64,000 nucleotides of DNA from the NCBI RefSeq assembly GCF_046054165.1, contig NZ_JBFNXK010000002.1:62001-126000 (forward strand), written 5' to 3'. The notes beneath the pieces were generated by a model. That model was given only the letters and a program-made list of their open reading frames with translations. It was not told where the DNA came from and made no database searches. Below, in pieces: positions 42,883 to 50,579 of this stretch (the stretch's first letter is position 1; each line of letters opens with the position of its first letter). This DNA comes from Celerinatantimonas sp046054165 (GTDB taxonomy: Bacteria; Pseudomonadota; Gammaproteobacteria; Enterobacterales; Celerinatantimonadaceae). A program made the position numbers and the translations under genes.

Positions 42883-43362
42883 TTATTCAGCCGCAAATGA
42901 TTGGAGTGCTTCGCCACTCAAACGATAAATAATCCATTCGTCCTGAGGTTTTGCACCAATCGATTTATAAAAATCGATCGCCGGTTCATTCCAGTCTAAA
43001 ACACACCATTCAAATCGTCCGCAACCCCGAGCGACCGCAATCTGAGCCAGATGCTTTAAAATAGCCTTACCGGCACCAATCTTCCGATACTCAGGAGCGA
43101 CGTATAGATCTTCTAAATACAATCCATTTTTACCCAGCCATGTTGAATAATTATAAAAATAAACCCCATAACCCACCGATTCACCATCGACCAGACACAT
43201 CACAGCATGAGCTGTAGCATCATCACCAAACAGACTCTGTTCTATGTCTTCTACACTCGCTTTCACTTCATGTGGCAATTTTTCGTAAAGCGCCAAATCT
43301 GAAATAAATCTTAAAATGGTAGGGGCATCGGCTATTGTCGCCGCTCTGAGCTGAATATTCAT
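42883..43362 (-). CDS. GNAT family N-acetyltransferase (diamine acetyltransferase-like)
   Basis: A 159-residue GNAT enzyme of the kind related to diamine/spermidine acetyltransferase. It opens IQLRAATIADAPTILRFISDLALYEK, has the strand LYLEDLYVAPEYRKIGAGKAIL near 82-103, where RKIGAG binds the pyrophosphate of acetyl-CoA, and ends with WNEPAIDFYKSIGAKPQDEW. The N-terminal ALYEKLPHEV segment is a hallmark of this subgroup. The substrate (polyamine or thialysine) is inferred from the family only. The ATG at 43362 follows CAGGATTTCG. Confidence 0.88.
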   Translation of the reverse strand: MNIQLRAATIADAPTILRFISDLALYEKLPHEVKASVEDIEQSLFGDDATAHAVMCLVDGESVGYGVYFYNYSTWLGKNGLYLEDLYVAPEYRKIGAGKAILKHLAQIAVARGCGRFEWCVLDWNEPAIDFYKSIGAKPQDEWIIYRLSGEALQSFAAE

Positions 43363-43509
43363 CGAAATCCTGTTGCCGTATCAATTGGTTGGCTATCATA
43401 TCGTAATTAGCAACTTATTGAATAGACTTAACCCAAGTATTGTCTTTTTCGGGATCTGAAAGAGAGATAACTCACATTTATGCAGCCATCCAATACCACA
43501 ATGCAATAA

Positions 43510-43550
43510 AAAGGCTCTGTGGCGATCATTCTCTCGCACACAGAGCCTTT
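43510..43550 (-). terminator. Terminator after histidine acid phosphatase gene
   Basis: A 12-bp stem (AAAGGCTCTGTG / CACAGAGCCTTT) with a 17-base loop and, on the minus strand, a T-run (TTTTTATT). It ends the kdgM-phosphatase unit. Confidence 0.85.
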
Positions 43551-43575
43551 ATCGATTCTGTTGTTTTAAAAATGC

Positions 43576-44871
43576 TTATTTCGTATCAAATACCGCGAGT
43601 TGCTGTCCATCTTTCACCAGCAGTTTTGCGGCTCGCTGCACAACGGCGTCCAGCGGACACAGCGTTCCAACCTCGGTTTGTTCACACCCTTTAAAATTAA
43701 AATCTTGATAAAGCAGCGGATGTTGCTTATCTAAAGGGGTAAGCTTGCGCCATTGATCTAAACTACGCGTTTCAAAACGAACCCGAACATATTCTTTCGC
43801 ACTCTGGCTATTGTGGAAACGCGCCAAGCTCAATGTTCCTCCGGGGGGGATATCATTACTCGGATAACCGTTTAAGCTCCAACTGAATCCTAACATGGTC
43901 TGTATCTCAGCAATATTGGAGTCATGACCAAAGAACATCACCAAAGGTCGCTGCAACCTAGCATCGCCGGGATAACGACTATGTAAAGGCGTATTGGCCG
44001 TCAGCGCCGATAAAATCTGCCGCATCAGTAATGATCCCGCGTGCGCGGCAAATTCGGGGGTATCTAAAACCAAATTATATTCGGCCGCATGTAACCCCAT
44101 CAAACTTTTCACGGCATCGGCATCCACGCCATGCCCAAACGCCACATCTTTTATCGCTAAGTTATCGCTATACTGAAGCCGGACCGTCTCGCCAATGGTT
44201 GCCCCGACCTTACCCGGCCCTTTCAGCTGCGGTTTCCCGGTGGCTTTAAAGCTGACGCCCCATGGTTTATCTAAAAATTTACAGCTTCCGGGAGCACAAA
44301 CCGCTTTGCGAATCCGTTCGACATCAGCCTGATAACGTGCTTTCGCCTGTTCAGGTGATCCTATACGCGCCATAATTTGCTGACGCATCACCGCTTTATC
44401 GGGATGCATCTGATGCAAATGATATAGTTCAAATAACGGGCCATACTCCGCCTTAACCGAAGGTGGAATAATGCCACACCCCGGGAACATTCCATCAGCC
44501 ATCGCTTTGGCGGTTGCTTTAATGCGCTGAGATGGACTGGACCAGAAAAAGTATTGATCCGGTTTTGGACAGGAGTCGTTGGAAACAGCCAATCCCTGCT
44601 GTTGCCACTGGGATAATAAATACTGCCCCTGTTGCCACATGCCGGTATATCCATGCCCAGTCAAATGGCCATCCGCCACGATAAAATGAGGCCACTGCAA
44701 CCCCGTTGCCTTGTCTAATTTTTCGGTATCCGTTTGAGGCCGAACCCCATGCCGGCTTAAACTCACAACTTTATCTAACTGCCATGTTGCGCTAGTTTGA
44801 GCATAAGCCCCTGGGATCAGCAACCCCAATAAAATCGCGCCGACTTTAAACCTATTTATACGATAATTCAT
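43576..44871 (-). CDS. Periplasmic histidine acid phosphatase (AppA/Agp type)
   Basis: A protein of about 431 residues with a signal peptide ending AYA|QTS near 24. The catalytic RHGVRPQ (Arg40, His41) covalently takes the phosphate, and the proton donor lies in GHDSNIAEI in the second half. The family covers E. coli AppA (phytase/acid phosphatase) and Agp (glucose-1-phosphatase). Here HDSN replaces the HDTN usual in both. It would free phosphate from sugar or inositol phosphates in the periplasm. It follows the KdgM-type porin by 15 bases on the same strand and lies next to a sugar-phosphate-type ABC locus. Start ATG 44871; a TTG at 44877 is also possible. Confidence 0.9.
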   Translation of the reverse strand: MNYRINRFKVGAILLGLLIPGAYAQTSATWQLDKVVSLSRHGVRPQTDTEKLDKATGLQWPHFIVADGHLTGHGYTGMWQQGQYLLSQWQQQGLAVSNDSCPKPDQYFFWSSPSQRIKATAKAMADGMFPGCGIIPPSVKAEYGPLFELYHLHQMHPDKAVMRQQIMARIGSPEQAKARYQADVERIRKAVCAPGSCKFLDKPWGVSFKATGKPQLKGPGKVGATIGETVRLQYSDNLAIKDVAFGHGVDADAVKSLMGLHAAEYNLVLDTPEFAAHAGSLLMRQILSALTANTPLHSRYPGDARLQRPLVMFFGHDSNIAEIQTMLGFSWSLNGYPSNDIPPGGTLSLARFHNSQSAKEYVRVRFETRSLDQWRKLTPLDKQHPLLYQDFNFKGCEQTEVGTLCPLDAVVQRAAKLLVKDGQQLAVFDTK

Positions 44872-44886
44872 GATCAAACTACCCGC

Positions 44887-45582
44887 TTAAAATTTATAAG
44901 TAAAACCGACTTTATATTCGGTTTGTCGTTTATCCGTATGTTTACTCACAGATACATCTTCAAACACAATATAAGGTGTAAAGGACTTCATGATTTTATA
45001 TGAGAACTTCAGTTTATTTTCATAATCCTGCTCTTTATTATCAAATAATGTTGCATTGCTATCAAAATAAACAAATGTATAGCCTACTTTAAATTTACCA
45101 AATTTCTGGCTGACACCTAAGTCAATACGATGGGTCTTCTTAGTATCTTTATCGGTGGTATAGTCGGTTATTTCATAACGATAACGCCCCGACAGTGATG
45201 TACCGCTATCAAAAGAATACCCCAATGTTAAAAATGGCTTATATTTGTACTCATCCCGAGCCCGATCGAGCTTAGTTCCGGGTTCTAAAGAAAAATGCTT
45301 TGTGACATCGAATGGATAACTTAAGCCAACTTCGGTTTCATCCCAGCGATCATCCTTAAAGGCAGAACCGGCATCTCCATTACTTTTTTCATGCGGAACA
45401 AATGCTAATTTTAATGCTGCTTTTAACCCGAACTTAAATTGGTGAGTAATTTCAAGTTCATCTTTATTCGATTGTTCAACATCTTTATATTTGTGATCAT
45501 AATTTAATGTTGTTGCGTTAGCATAACTCAAACTGCCTAAGCCAACGACTGCCATAGCGACTAATAGAGATAGTTTCATCAT
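44887..45582 (-). CDS. KdgM-family outer membrane porin
   Basis: A 231-residue outer-membrane protein with a signal peptide ending ANA|TT near 24. It has alternating aromatic/polar beta strands through the length and the typical last strand EYKVGFTYKF ending in phenylalanine. KdgM and NanC are 12-stranded monomeric channels for acidic oligosaccharides such as oligogalacturonate or sialate. The mature part is rich in Lys/Arg and Asp/Glu pairs. With the phosphatase directly downstream, a negatively charged phosphorylated solute is a reasonable guess. The ATG at 45582 has AAAGGAATAATG upstream. Confidence 0.85.
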   Translation of the reverse strand: MMKLSLLVAMAVVGLGSLSYANATTLNYDHKYKDVEQSNKDELEITHQFKFGLKAALKLAFVPHEKSNGDAGSAFKDDRWDETEVGLSYPFDVTKHFSLEPGTKLDRARDEYKYKPFLTLGYSFDSGTSLSGRYRYEITDYTTDKDTKKTHRIDLGVSQKFGKFKVGYTFVYFDSNATLFDNKEQDYENKLKFSYKIMKSFTPYIVFEDVSVSKHTDKRQTEYKVGFTYKF

Positions 45583-45791
45583 TATTCCTTTAATTGTTAA
45601 TTAACTAATCAATTGCATGGTAATAACTGCATTAAATGATATTTTAATTAAATTGAATTCAAATTTAGGGCAAACGAAGTCCTCAAAAATAAATTCGACA
45701 AAAATAAGTTTATTCTGATTTATTTATATTTTAATTATTGAATACGCTCTAATCTCTCTATATCAAGTTCCTCAATGAATAAAATGAAAAG
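45583..45791. other. AT-rich region between LacI gene and porin gene
   Basis: This region holds the kdgM-type promoter (minus strand). It has repeated TTAATTAA-type sequence and I see no clear KdgR or CRP site, and no copy of the palindrome found upstream of the ABC operon. Confidence 0.5.
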
Positions 45792-46811
45792 TCATGCTCC
45801 GGAGCGAACCGTTTTTCGCCATACCGGAGGTGCCAGAAACAAATTCTGCTCACCGTGATGCGCATCGCCATCCTTATCCAGTAATTTTGCAATTGCATCC
45901 ACCATCTGCTCCAGTGGCTGAGCAAAAGTCGTCAACTGATAACCGCCCCAACTCGCTTGTTCAATGTCATCAAAACCAATCACACATAAATCACGAGGGA
46001 TCGCTAGGCCAAATTCATGACGAGCCACATCAATAAAACCACAGGCCACCAAATCCGTGACACAAAACACACCGTCGGGGCGATGACTTCCCGCGAGTAA
46101 TTCACGGGCTATCGCAGCCCCTGTCTGATAGGTGGTGGGTCCCGGGCGCAACAGCTGACATTGATTTCCGCTAAGCTCAGCCGCTTCTAAAAATTTACGC
46201 TCCCGCAGCACCATACTGGGTGATTGCTCCGATGAAGAAACGACCGTGATCCGCTGACAACCCGCTCGGGTCAACATATGATAAGCATCTGCCATCGTGG
46301 TCGTATAATCGATGCCGATATGATCCGCACCTTCAAACTGCCCCATCCGGTTGATCAAAATTACCTGCTGACCACTTTCGAGACATTTTTCCACCAGCGA
46401 CGCTTGTGGTGTTCCCGAAAGCACAATAGTCGCGGCGGCTCGATAATTCATCGTCTGTTTCAGTGCCGCATCCGCACTTTGCTCACCGCCCGCGGTATTA
46501 ATGACCATCACTGCTCGCTGCGCCAATTGTAATTTTTGCGTCAGCTGATCGAGTAAACTCGCCTGATAGGGGGCATTTAATTTTCCCCCCAGAATACAAA
46601 TCGGGCGGCTGGCTTCTTTAGATAAACCACGTGCCAGCATATTCACGTGGTAATTCAGTTGCTCAGCGGCAGCCAAAACTTTGTTCCGAGTCACCGCTGA
46701 CACACTACTGCCCGGCGTAAATGTCCGGGACACAGCCGAGCGAGAGACCCCGGCTAATTTAGCCACCTCAGCTGCTGTAGCCACTCGCGGCGTTTGATCA
46801 GAATGAGCCAC
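45792..46811 (-). CDS. LacI family transcriptional regulator
   Basis: A protein of about 339 residues. An N-terminal LacI helix-turn-helix (TAAEVAKLAGVSRSAVSRTF near 10-30) and hinge region (NMLARGLSKEASRPI) precede a periplasmic-binding-type effector domain. The start GTG at 46811 is chosen because AAGGAG lies five bases before it; the open frame begins at 46835, eight codons further upstream, with no such site. It overlaps the end of the fused phosphatase gene by 14 bases, so it is the last gene of the ABC operon and probably controls it. The effector-site residues do not reveal the ligand. Confidence 0.92.
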   Translation of the reverse strand: MAHSDQTPRVATAAEVAKLAGVSRSAVSRTFTPGSSVSAVTRNKVLAAAEQLNYHVNMLARGLSKEASRPICILGGKLNAPYQASLLDQLTQKLQLAQRAVMVINTAGGEQSADAALKQTMNYRAAATIVLSGTPQASLVEKCLESGQQVILINRMGQFEGADHIGIDYTTTMADAYHMLTRAGCQRITVVSSSEQSPSMVLRERKFLEAAELSGNQCQLLRPGPTTYQTGAAIARELLAGSHRPDGVFCVTDLVACGFIDVARHEFGLAIPRDLCVIGFDDIEQASWGGYQLTTFAQPLEQMVDAIAKLLDKDGDAHHGEQNLFLAPPVWRKTVRSGA

Positions 46812-48273
46812 CGTGACTCCTTGGGGGCAATTCATCTACCGGGATAGCTTTTAACGCTGAACGCTGTAACGTGCGATGCATCGTTATGGCATTCTGAGCC
46901 AATTGGATCAACTCCGGTTTAGGAGTTTCGAACCATTCATCGGGATGCAATTGCCGCTGCTGCCGAACTCGAGCAATCGCAGCATCCAGCGTCGGATAAC
47001 GTGCCGGACATTCCAGATGAAGAAACAGCGCCACTAAGATAACCGAACGGCTGCGCCCACCCCGACAGTTCACCAACACATTCCCGCGATCCCGGTTCCG
47101 ATAAGAGGGTTTATCCGGCATCTGCGACAACAAAGCCGAACGCATCAGCTGATAACCGGCATACAGAATTTCTGGTGTATTTCCCGGGCCATCAATTAAT
47201 CCCAATTTGTAATAACGCACGGCTCCACTGCCATGACGTAGCAAATGCGGTGCAGAGTCTTTACCGCTCTCACTCACCCAATCGATATCGAGATTCACCG
47301 CACAGTTAATCACTGTTTTAATCTGATGTTGTGCCAGTAACGCTAAATCTGTCGCTCCCGTCGATCCCCCGATATAAATATCGAGATCCCACCCGGGCAA
47401 ATCGGATTCAATCAAACTAATCGCCGGACGAGGATAGCCCGCTTTAACCGGTTTTTCTGATAGAGTGAGCGGTTCATTCATCAGCTGAATGGCACTGATC
47501 TGCGACAAGGTGCGCGCCAATTTCGGTGCTGCCGCCAACACGGGGCCACCCTCGAAAATCGCATTTGTGTTCTGCGGATAGGTTCCGGTAACTCCTCCGG
47601 CTTCTCGAACCAACAATAAACCAGCCAGACAATCCCAGGCATGCATATGCAATTCGATATAACCATCACTGCGCCCTTCGGCGACCCAAGCCAGAGCCAA
47701 AGCACCCGAAGCACTACGTCGAACATTCGCACCAGCCTCCAACATCGATTCCATCACCTGCAGATAACGAGTCCGAGGGAGCCGGTTGGACCAACCTAGC
47801 TCAAAACTGGCACAATCTAGTCTTTCCGTTGATGCCGCCTGCAACAGTTGGCCGTTTTTATGGGCGTAACCCCCTCTTCGGGCCAAATACAACTCTTGAC
47901 TCACCGGGTTATAAATTGCCCCCAATTCGGTGACACCATTGAAAACGACTGCAATCGAGATACAAAAATGAGCAATTCCCCGAGCAAAATTAGCGGTACC
48001 GTCAATTGGATCAATGACCCATAAAAAATCCGAATGAGTAGTACTAGTCCCACGCTCCTCACCCAATAACTGGTCATTACTAAACTGCTCCGTAATGGCC
48101 TGACGGATCTGCTGCTCAACTAGACCATCGGCTTCGGTTAAAAAATCCTGTTTTCCTTTTAAGGTAAAGCTCCCCGCAGGTCGAGATTCAAAGTGCTGCA
48201 AGGCACTCTCACCGGCGGCCAAAATAATGGCTTTTAATGCGACTTCGCGCTGTGCTATCTGATAATCGTTCAA
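46798..48273 (-). CDS. Fused inositol monophosphatase and dual-specificity phosphatase
   Basis: A 491-residue two-domain protein. Residues 1-260 are an inositol-monophosphatase-family domain with all metal ligands in place: GEE (71-73), DPIDGT (88-93) and WD (Asp214). Residues about 275-470 are a cysteine phosphatase of the dual-specificity type with the P-loop NCRGGRSRS (Cys403, CX5R, with Asn for the usual His before Cys) and a candidate general acid Asp in LGLIDGPGN. The first domain hydrolyses small phosphomonoesters with Mg; the second would attack phosphoesters through cysteine. The fusion is unusual. It lies between the ABC binding-protein gene and the LacI gene. TTG start with GGA upstream. 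Confidence 0.88.
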   Translation of the reverse strand: MNDYQIAQREVALKAIILAAGESALQHFESRPAGSFTLKGKQDFLTEADGLVEQQIRQAITEQFSNDQLLGEERGTSTTHSDFLWVIDPIDGTANFARGIAHFCISIAVVFNGVTELGAIYNPVSQELYLARRGGYAHKNGQLLQAASTERLDCASFELGWSNRLPRTRYLQVMESMLEAGANVRRSASGALALAWVAEGRSDGYIELHMHAWDCLAGLLLVREAGGVTGTYPQNTNAIFEGGPVLAAAPKLARTLSQISAIQLMNEPLTLSEKPVKAGYPRPAISLIESDLPGWDLDIYIGGSTGATDLALLAQHQIKTVINCAVNLDIDWVSESGKDSAPHLLRHGSGAVRYYKLGLIDGPGNTPEILYAGYQLMRSALLSQMPDKPSYRNRDRGNVLVNCRGGRSRSVILVALFLHLECPARYPTLDAAIARVRQQRQLHPDEWFETPKPELIQLAQNAITMHRTLQRSALKAIPVDELPPRSHGGSF

Positions 48274-48307
48274 GTTTAATTCCTATCGAACTTTATTCAT
48301 TTCAAAG

Positions 48308-49420
48308 TTACTGCATGTAACTTAAATTCCAGAGATCTTGCCAGTCCTGACGTTGCTGCCAGTCCGAGCTCGCCGTATCCATATGAAACGGCATCAACTG
48401 ATTACGGTAGCGGCCGATCCCTGAGGCTTCTTTTGCAGGTAATGAAATATCCGGATTCGTCGACATTTTACCGTCTACCGTTTGTGGCGCGATCCCCTGC
48501 TGGGTTAATAAATAATGGATAAACAATTTAGCGGCGGCCGGATGTGCAGAACCTTTAGCAATCACGCCCAGACTTGGATATTTCCAGCCCATAAACGGTT
48601 TTAAGCCTGCGCACAATCCGAGTTTCATTCCATCTTTATTTTTACGAAATTTAGCGGTTGATATGAATCCGACAAAATCCTGTTTTGCATCCGGAGCACC
48701 AATTGCCGCGGCTGCATTGGTATCAGAATGAGTCAATAACGGCCGGTTCGCTGCCAGTCGCTTCACAAATTCCGCCATGGCACTGTGCTCATGTGTCACG
48801 AGTTTCTGACCAAACTGCTGCTGATAAGCATCCCGCATCTGCTGATCATAGTGCGTCGCCATCTGATTAAACCAATCAGTATAAGCCGGTTTACCGGTCG
48901 GATCCTGCATCGCAACATGTCCTTTCCATTTAGGCAGCGTCAGTTGCCATAGATTTGTAATCGGACACTGTTGGTGATGCGCCGTGTTATAACTGACTAC
49001 ATTTGGAGCCAGCACGACGGCCAGCGGCTGCTGATAACGCAGTGGGATTTTATGTTGCATATCGGCCGGAACATAACTGACCACGGCACCGGGATTCAGT
49101 AGCTGCGTGATCGCCGCTGGCGTATCTTCAAGCAAAGCCACATCGGTCTTCACATTATGCGCTTTGGCTTCTCGACTCATGATCTCAATAATCTGTGGCG
49201 CTTTCGCTTTCACACCGACGGCCTTAATCCCATATTTCTCGCTGAATTCTCGAGCCTGTTTCACGATCTTACCGGTCGAGGCATAAACGGTCAGCGCACC
49301 TTCCTGTCGGGCTTGCGTTATCAATGTCTGTAAATCATCGCTCGCTCCGTGTGCCGCCGAGCTTCCAAGCAAGACAGCCGTAGCCAGCGTACCTAAACAG
49401 AAGTGTCGAGATAAATTCAT
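48308..49420 (-). CDS. ABC transporter substrate-binding protein (AfuA/FbpA cluster)
   Basis: A 370-residue periplasmic protein with a signal peptide ending AHG|AS near residue 25, then the strand GALTVYASTGKIVKQA typical of the ferric/thiamine/phosphosugar binding-protein group. Late in the protein is LGVIAKGSAHPAAAKLFIHYLL, also family-typical. No tyrosine pair that would mark a ferric-iron protein is clear. In Actinobacillus and Citrobacter the related AfuA binds hexose phosphates rather than iron. The start is the ATG at 49420 with AAGGA eight bases upstream, not the upstream in-frame codon at 49441. It is the third gene of the operon. Confidence 0.88.
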   Translation of the reverse strand: MNLSRHFCLGTLATAVLLGSSAAHGASDDLQTLITQARQEGALTVYASTGKIVKQAREFSEKYGIKAVGVKAKAPQIIEIMSREAKAHNVKTDVALLEDTPAAITQLLNPGAVVSYVPADMQHKIPLRYQQPLAVVLAPNVVSYNTAHHQQCPITNLWQLTLPKWKGHVAMQDPTGKPAYTDWFNQMATHYDQQMRDAYQQQFGQKLVTHEHSAMAEFVKRLAANRPLLTHSDTNAAAAIGAPDAKQDFVGFISTAKFRKNKDGMKLGLCAGLKPFMGWKYPSLGVIAKGSAHPAAAKLFIHYLLTQQGIAPQTVDGKMSTNPDISLPAKEASGIGRYRNQLMPFHMDTASSDWQQRQDWQDLWNLSYMQ

Positions 49421-49444
49421 AGCTTGTTCCTTTTGCTCCAATCA

Positions 49445-50578
49445 TTAAAGAGATGAACGCATCTGATGCGCATGTGGGACGGGTCTGGGAGGTAAAGCGA
49501 CCACCGCATTGGGGCTCGCTTTCCGGTTTCCCTGATCATCAAAAAAATGCAGTTCCGAAGTCGGTAATCGGCTATAAACTCCCATTCCCACCTGCCACTG
49601 CGGGGGTTTACTGGTCGTCATATGCAGCTGATCTTCACCGCTTGTCAGCTCAATAATCCAACTTCCTCCGGTGGGAATGACCGCGGTGACTGTCATGGCA
49701 AGCGCATCGCTGCTTGGGGTCTCGGTCAGTTCGATTGCTTCGGGGCGAATCGCGGCCATGGCCGCATCTAATTGGCAAAAGCGCTGATGTAGATGCTGAG
49801 TGATCGCCGAACCAGTTTGATCCAACTCGATGGTATTCATCCGGGGATGGCCAATAAATTCAGCAACAAATCGATTCGCGGGTTGCTCATAAATTTCGTT
49901 AGGTGTTCCGACCTGCTGCAACTGGCCTTCACTCATCACCGCAATCGTGGTGGCTAACGTCATCGCTTCCCACTGATCATGGCTGACAAAAACGATGGTG
50001 GTGCCAAATGTTTCATGAATGCGTCGCAGTTCTGAGCGCATTTCCAAACGCAGTGCCGCATCCAGATTAGATAAGGGTTCATCCAGCAATAAAACCGCCG
50101 GATTAATCGCCAACATTCGGGCTAGTGCCACTCGCTGTTGCTGACCACCGGAAAGTTGCGCGGGATAGCGATCTGCATATTGAGCGATACGCAGTTTTTC
50201 CATCACTTCCTGACAACGACGCTGCCGCTCGGCCGTCGCTATCTTTTGAATTTTTAAGCCAAACTCAACATTCTGAGCCACACTCATATGTGGCCAAAGT
50301 GCATAACTTTGGAAAACTAAGCCAATATGTCGTTTTTCCGGAGGAACAAAGCAGCCTTGAGCAACCGAATCGACCACTTGATCGCCAATAGAAATTTCTC
50401 CGCCGCTGATCGATTCGATCCCAGCGATCATGCGCAGAATCGTACTCTTACCACATCCGGAAGGCCCCAACAGACATAAAAACTCACCATCATCAACTTG
50501 TAAACTCAACGGTTTTACCGCTGGCTGAGCCGCTCCGGCATAGGTTTTCGTCAATTGATTTAAAGTAATAGAAGGCAT
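49445..50578 (-). CDS. ABC transporter ATP-binding protein (AfuC/FbpC/PotA type)
   Basis: A 377-residue ATPase with Walker A GPSGCGKST (38-46), signature LSGGQQQRVALARM, Walker B LLLDEPLSNLD and a switch His in VSHDQ. A C-terminal region of about 120 residues forms the regulatory TOBE-type part. It energises the fused permease encoded just upstream. The start is the ATG at 50578, with GGAG overlapping the permease stop; the open frame runs 27 codons further upstream inside the permease gene. There is a single-base gap to the permease stop, so the two are coupled. Confidence 0.92.
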   Translation of the reverse strand: MPSITLNQLTKTYAGAAQPAVKPLSLQVDDGEFLCLLGPSGCGKSTILRMIAGIESISGGEISIGDQVVDSVAQGCFVPPEKRHIGLVFQSYALWPHMSVAQNVEFGLKIQKIATAERQRRCQEVMEKLRIAQYADRYPAQLSGGQQQRVALARMLAINPAVLLLDEPLSNLDAALRLEMRSELRRIHETFGTTIVFVSHDQWEAMTLATTIAVMSEGQLQQVGTPNEIYEQPANRFVAEFIGHPRMNTIELDQTGSAITQHLHQRFCQLDAAMAAIRPEAIELTETPSSDALAMTVTAVIPTGGSWIIELTSGEDQLHMTTSKPPQWQVGMGVYSRLPTSELHFFDDQGNRKASPNAVVALPPRPVPHAHQMRSSL

Positions 50579-50579
50579 G

